Assembly (NCBI GenBank): GCA_028287415.1
Contig: JAQBPS010000688.1
Location: forward strand, 1 to 6,338
Direction of reading: 5' to 3'
DNA length: 6,338 nucleotides
Source: Bacillota bacterium
GTDB taxonomy: Bacteria > Bacillota > Sulfobacillia > Symbiobacteriales > Symbiobacteriaceae
This document shows positions 6,201 through 6,338 of the stretch, piece after piece (within the stretch, counting starts at the first letter, position 1; each line of letters begins with the position of its first letter). Under the pieces are notes generated by a model. That model saw only the letters and a list, made by a program, of their open reading frames with translations, had not been told where the DNA came from and did not search any database. Position numbers and translations under genes: made by a program.

Positions 6201-6337
6201 TTATATGGCCACGGATTTCACAGGTTGCACGGATTTTAGGAGCTAACACAGATGTACCGAACCACATATATATGTTGTTCCGTAATCCGTGTCCGGCTTT
6301 AAAATCCGTGAAATCTGTGAAATCCGTGGCCATATAA
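6201..6337. repeat. Large palindrome II with 9-bp repeat arms
   Basis: Arms of 38 bases (6201-6238 and 6300-6337) are inverted copies with only two mismatches. They start TTATATGGCCACGGATTTCA and contain three 9-base units of the CACGGATTT type. The inner part also pairs imperfectly down to a perfect central palindrome ACATATATATGT (6264-6275), so nearly all 137 bases form one long stem. It reaches the window edge, so the outer boundary is not certain. Sequences of the ACGGATTTCACGGATT kind recur between genes in many unrelated bacteria, from memory. No transposase is visible. Confidence 0.88.
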
Positions 6338-6338
6338 T

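Larger units (their letters stand above)
6015..6338. other. AT-rich non-coding stretch with palindromes
   Basis: After the DUF309 stop the sequence becomes visibly AT-rich with homopolymer and ATATAT runs, unlike the GC-rich genes before it. It holds the candidate terminator, a degenerate repeat fragment at 6041-6066 (CGCGGATTG, CGCGGAGCTGATACACGA) and two large imperfect palindromes. The open frames across 6112-6337 on both strands are products of palindrome symmetry and lack ribosome sites. The change in composition suggests foreign or mobile origin, which is inference. Confidence 0.85.

Noticed and set aside
6112..6337. Overlapping 73-residue frames on both strands
   Set aside because: They exist because the sequence is palindromic; TDFTDFTDF and KSVKSVKSV are translations of the 9-base repeats, with no ribosome site.

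Overview
The window is a high-GC bacterial chromosome segment carrying the core of a heat-shock chaperone operon, followed by a small group of modification genes, all on the + strand: grpE (5' end cut off by the window edge), dnaK, dnaJ, prmA, rsmE and a DUF309 gene. Strong AAGGAGG ribosome sites, TTG starts, the grpE-dnaK-dnaJ-prmA-rsmE order and a DnaK without the nucleotide-binding-domain insert of proteobacterial DnaK all point to a Gram-positive, Firmicutes-type organism. Given the very GC-rich codon use, a Symbiobacterium-like or other high-GC Clostridia/Bacillota lineage is the best guess. That assignment is an inference; no marker in the window proves it.

Layout. Bases 1-2437 hold grpE and dnaK, 31 bases apart. 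The 126-base dnaK-dnaJ gap has a perfect 14-bp GC-rich hairpin (likely terminator or attenuator), then a plausible housekeeping promoter, then a TTG-initiated dnaJ. Between dnaJ and prmA (3713-4015) lies a 303-base non-coding stretch. It is filled by three near-identical tandem units, each with a perfect 12-bp hairpin, one of which carries a duplicate of the last codons and stop of dnaJ. A 7-bp hairpin and a perfect 15-bp hairpin just before the prmA ribosome site complete it. prmA, rsmE and the DUF309 gene are packed with ATGA overlaps (4 bases each) and look translationally coupled.

From about 6015 to the end the composition changes sharply to AT-rich non-coding DNA with two large imperfect palindromes, centred near 6127 and 6269. 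Both have an alternating AT core. The second has arms built from 9-base repeats of the CACGGATTT type. This looks like an intergenic repeat cluster, not genes.

Together the genes make the DnaK chaperone cycle (DnaJ delivers substrate and stimulates ATP hydrolysis, GrpE exchanges nucleotide, DnaK binds the client) and two translation-apparatus methyltransferases (PrmA on ribosomal protein L11, RsmE on 16S rRNA U1498). The protein-coding content is conventional. The points worth a second look are the repeat structures in the two non-coding stretches. I do not see an undescribed multi-gene system here.
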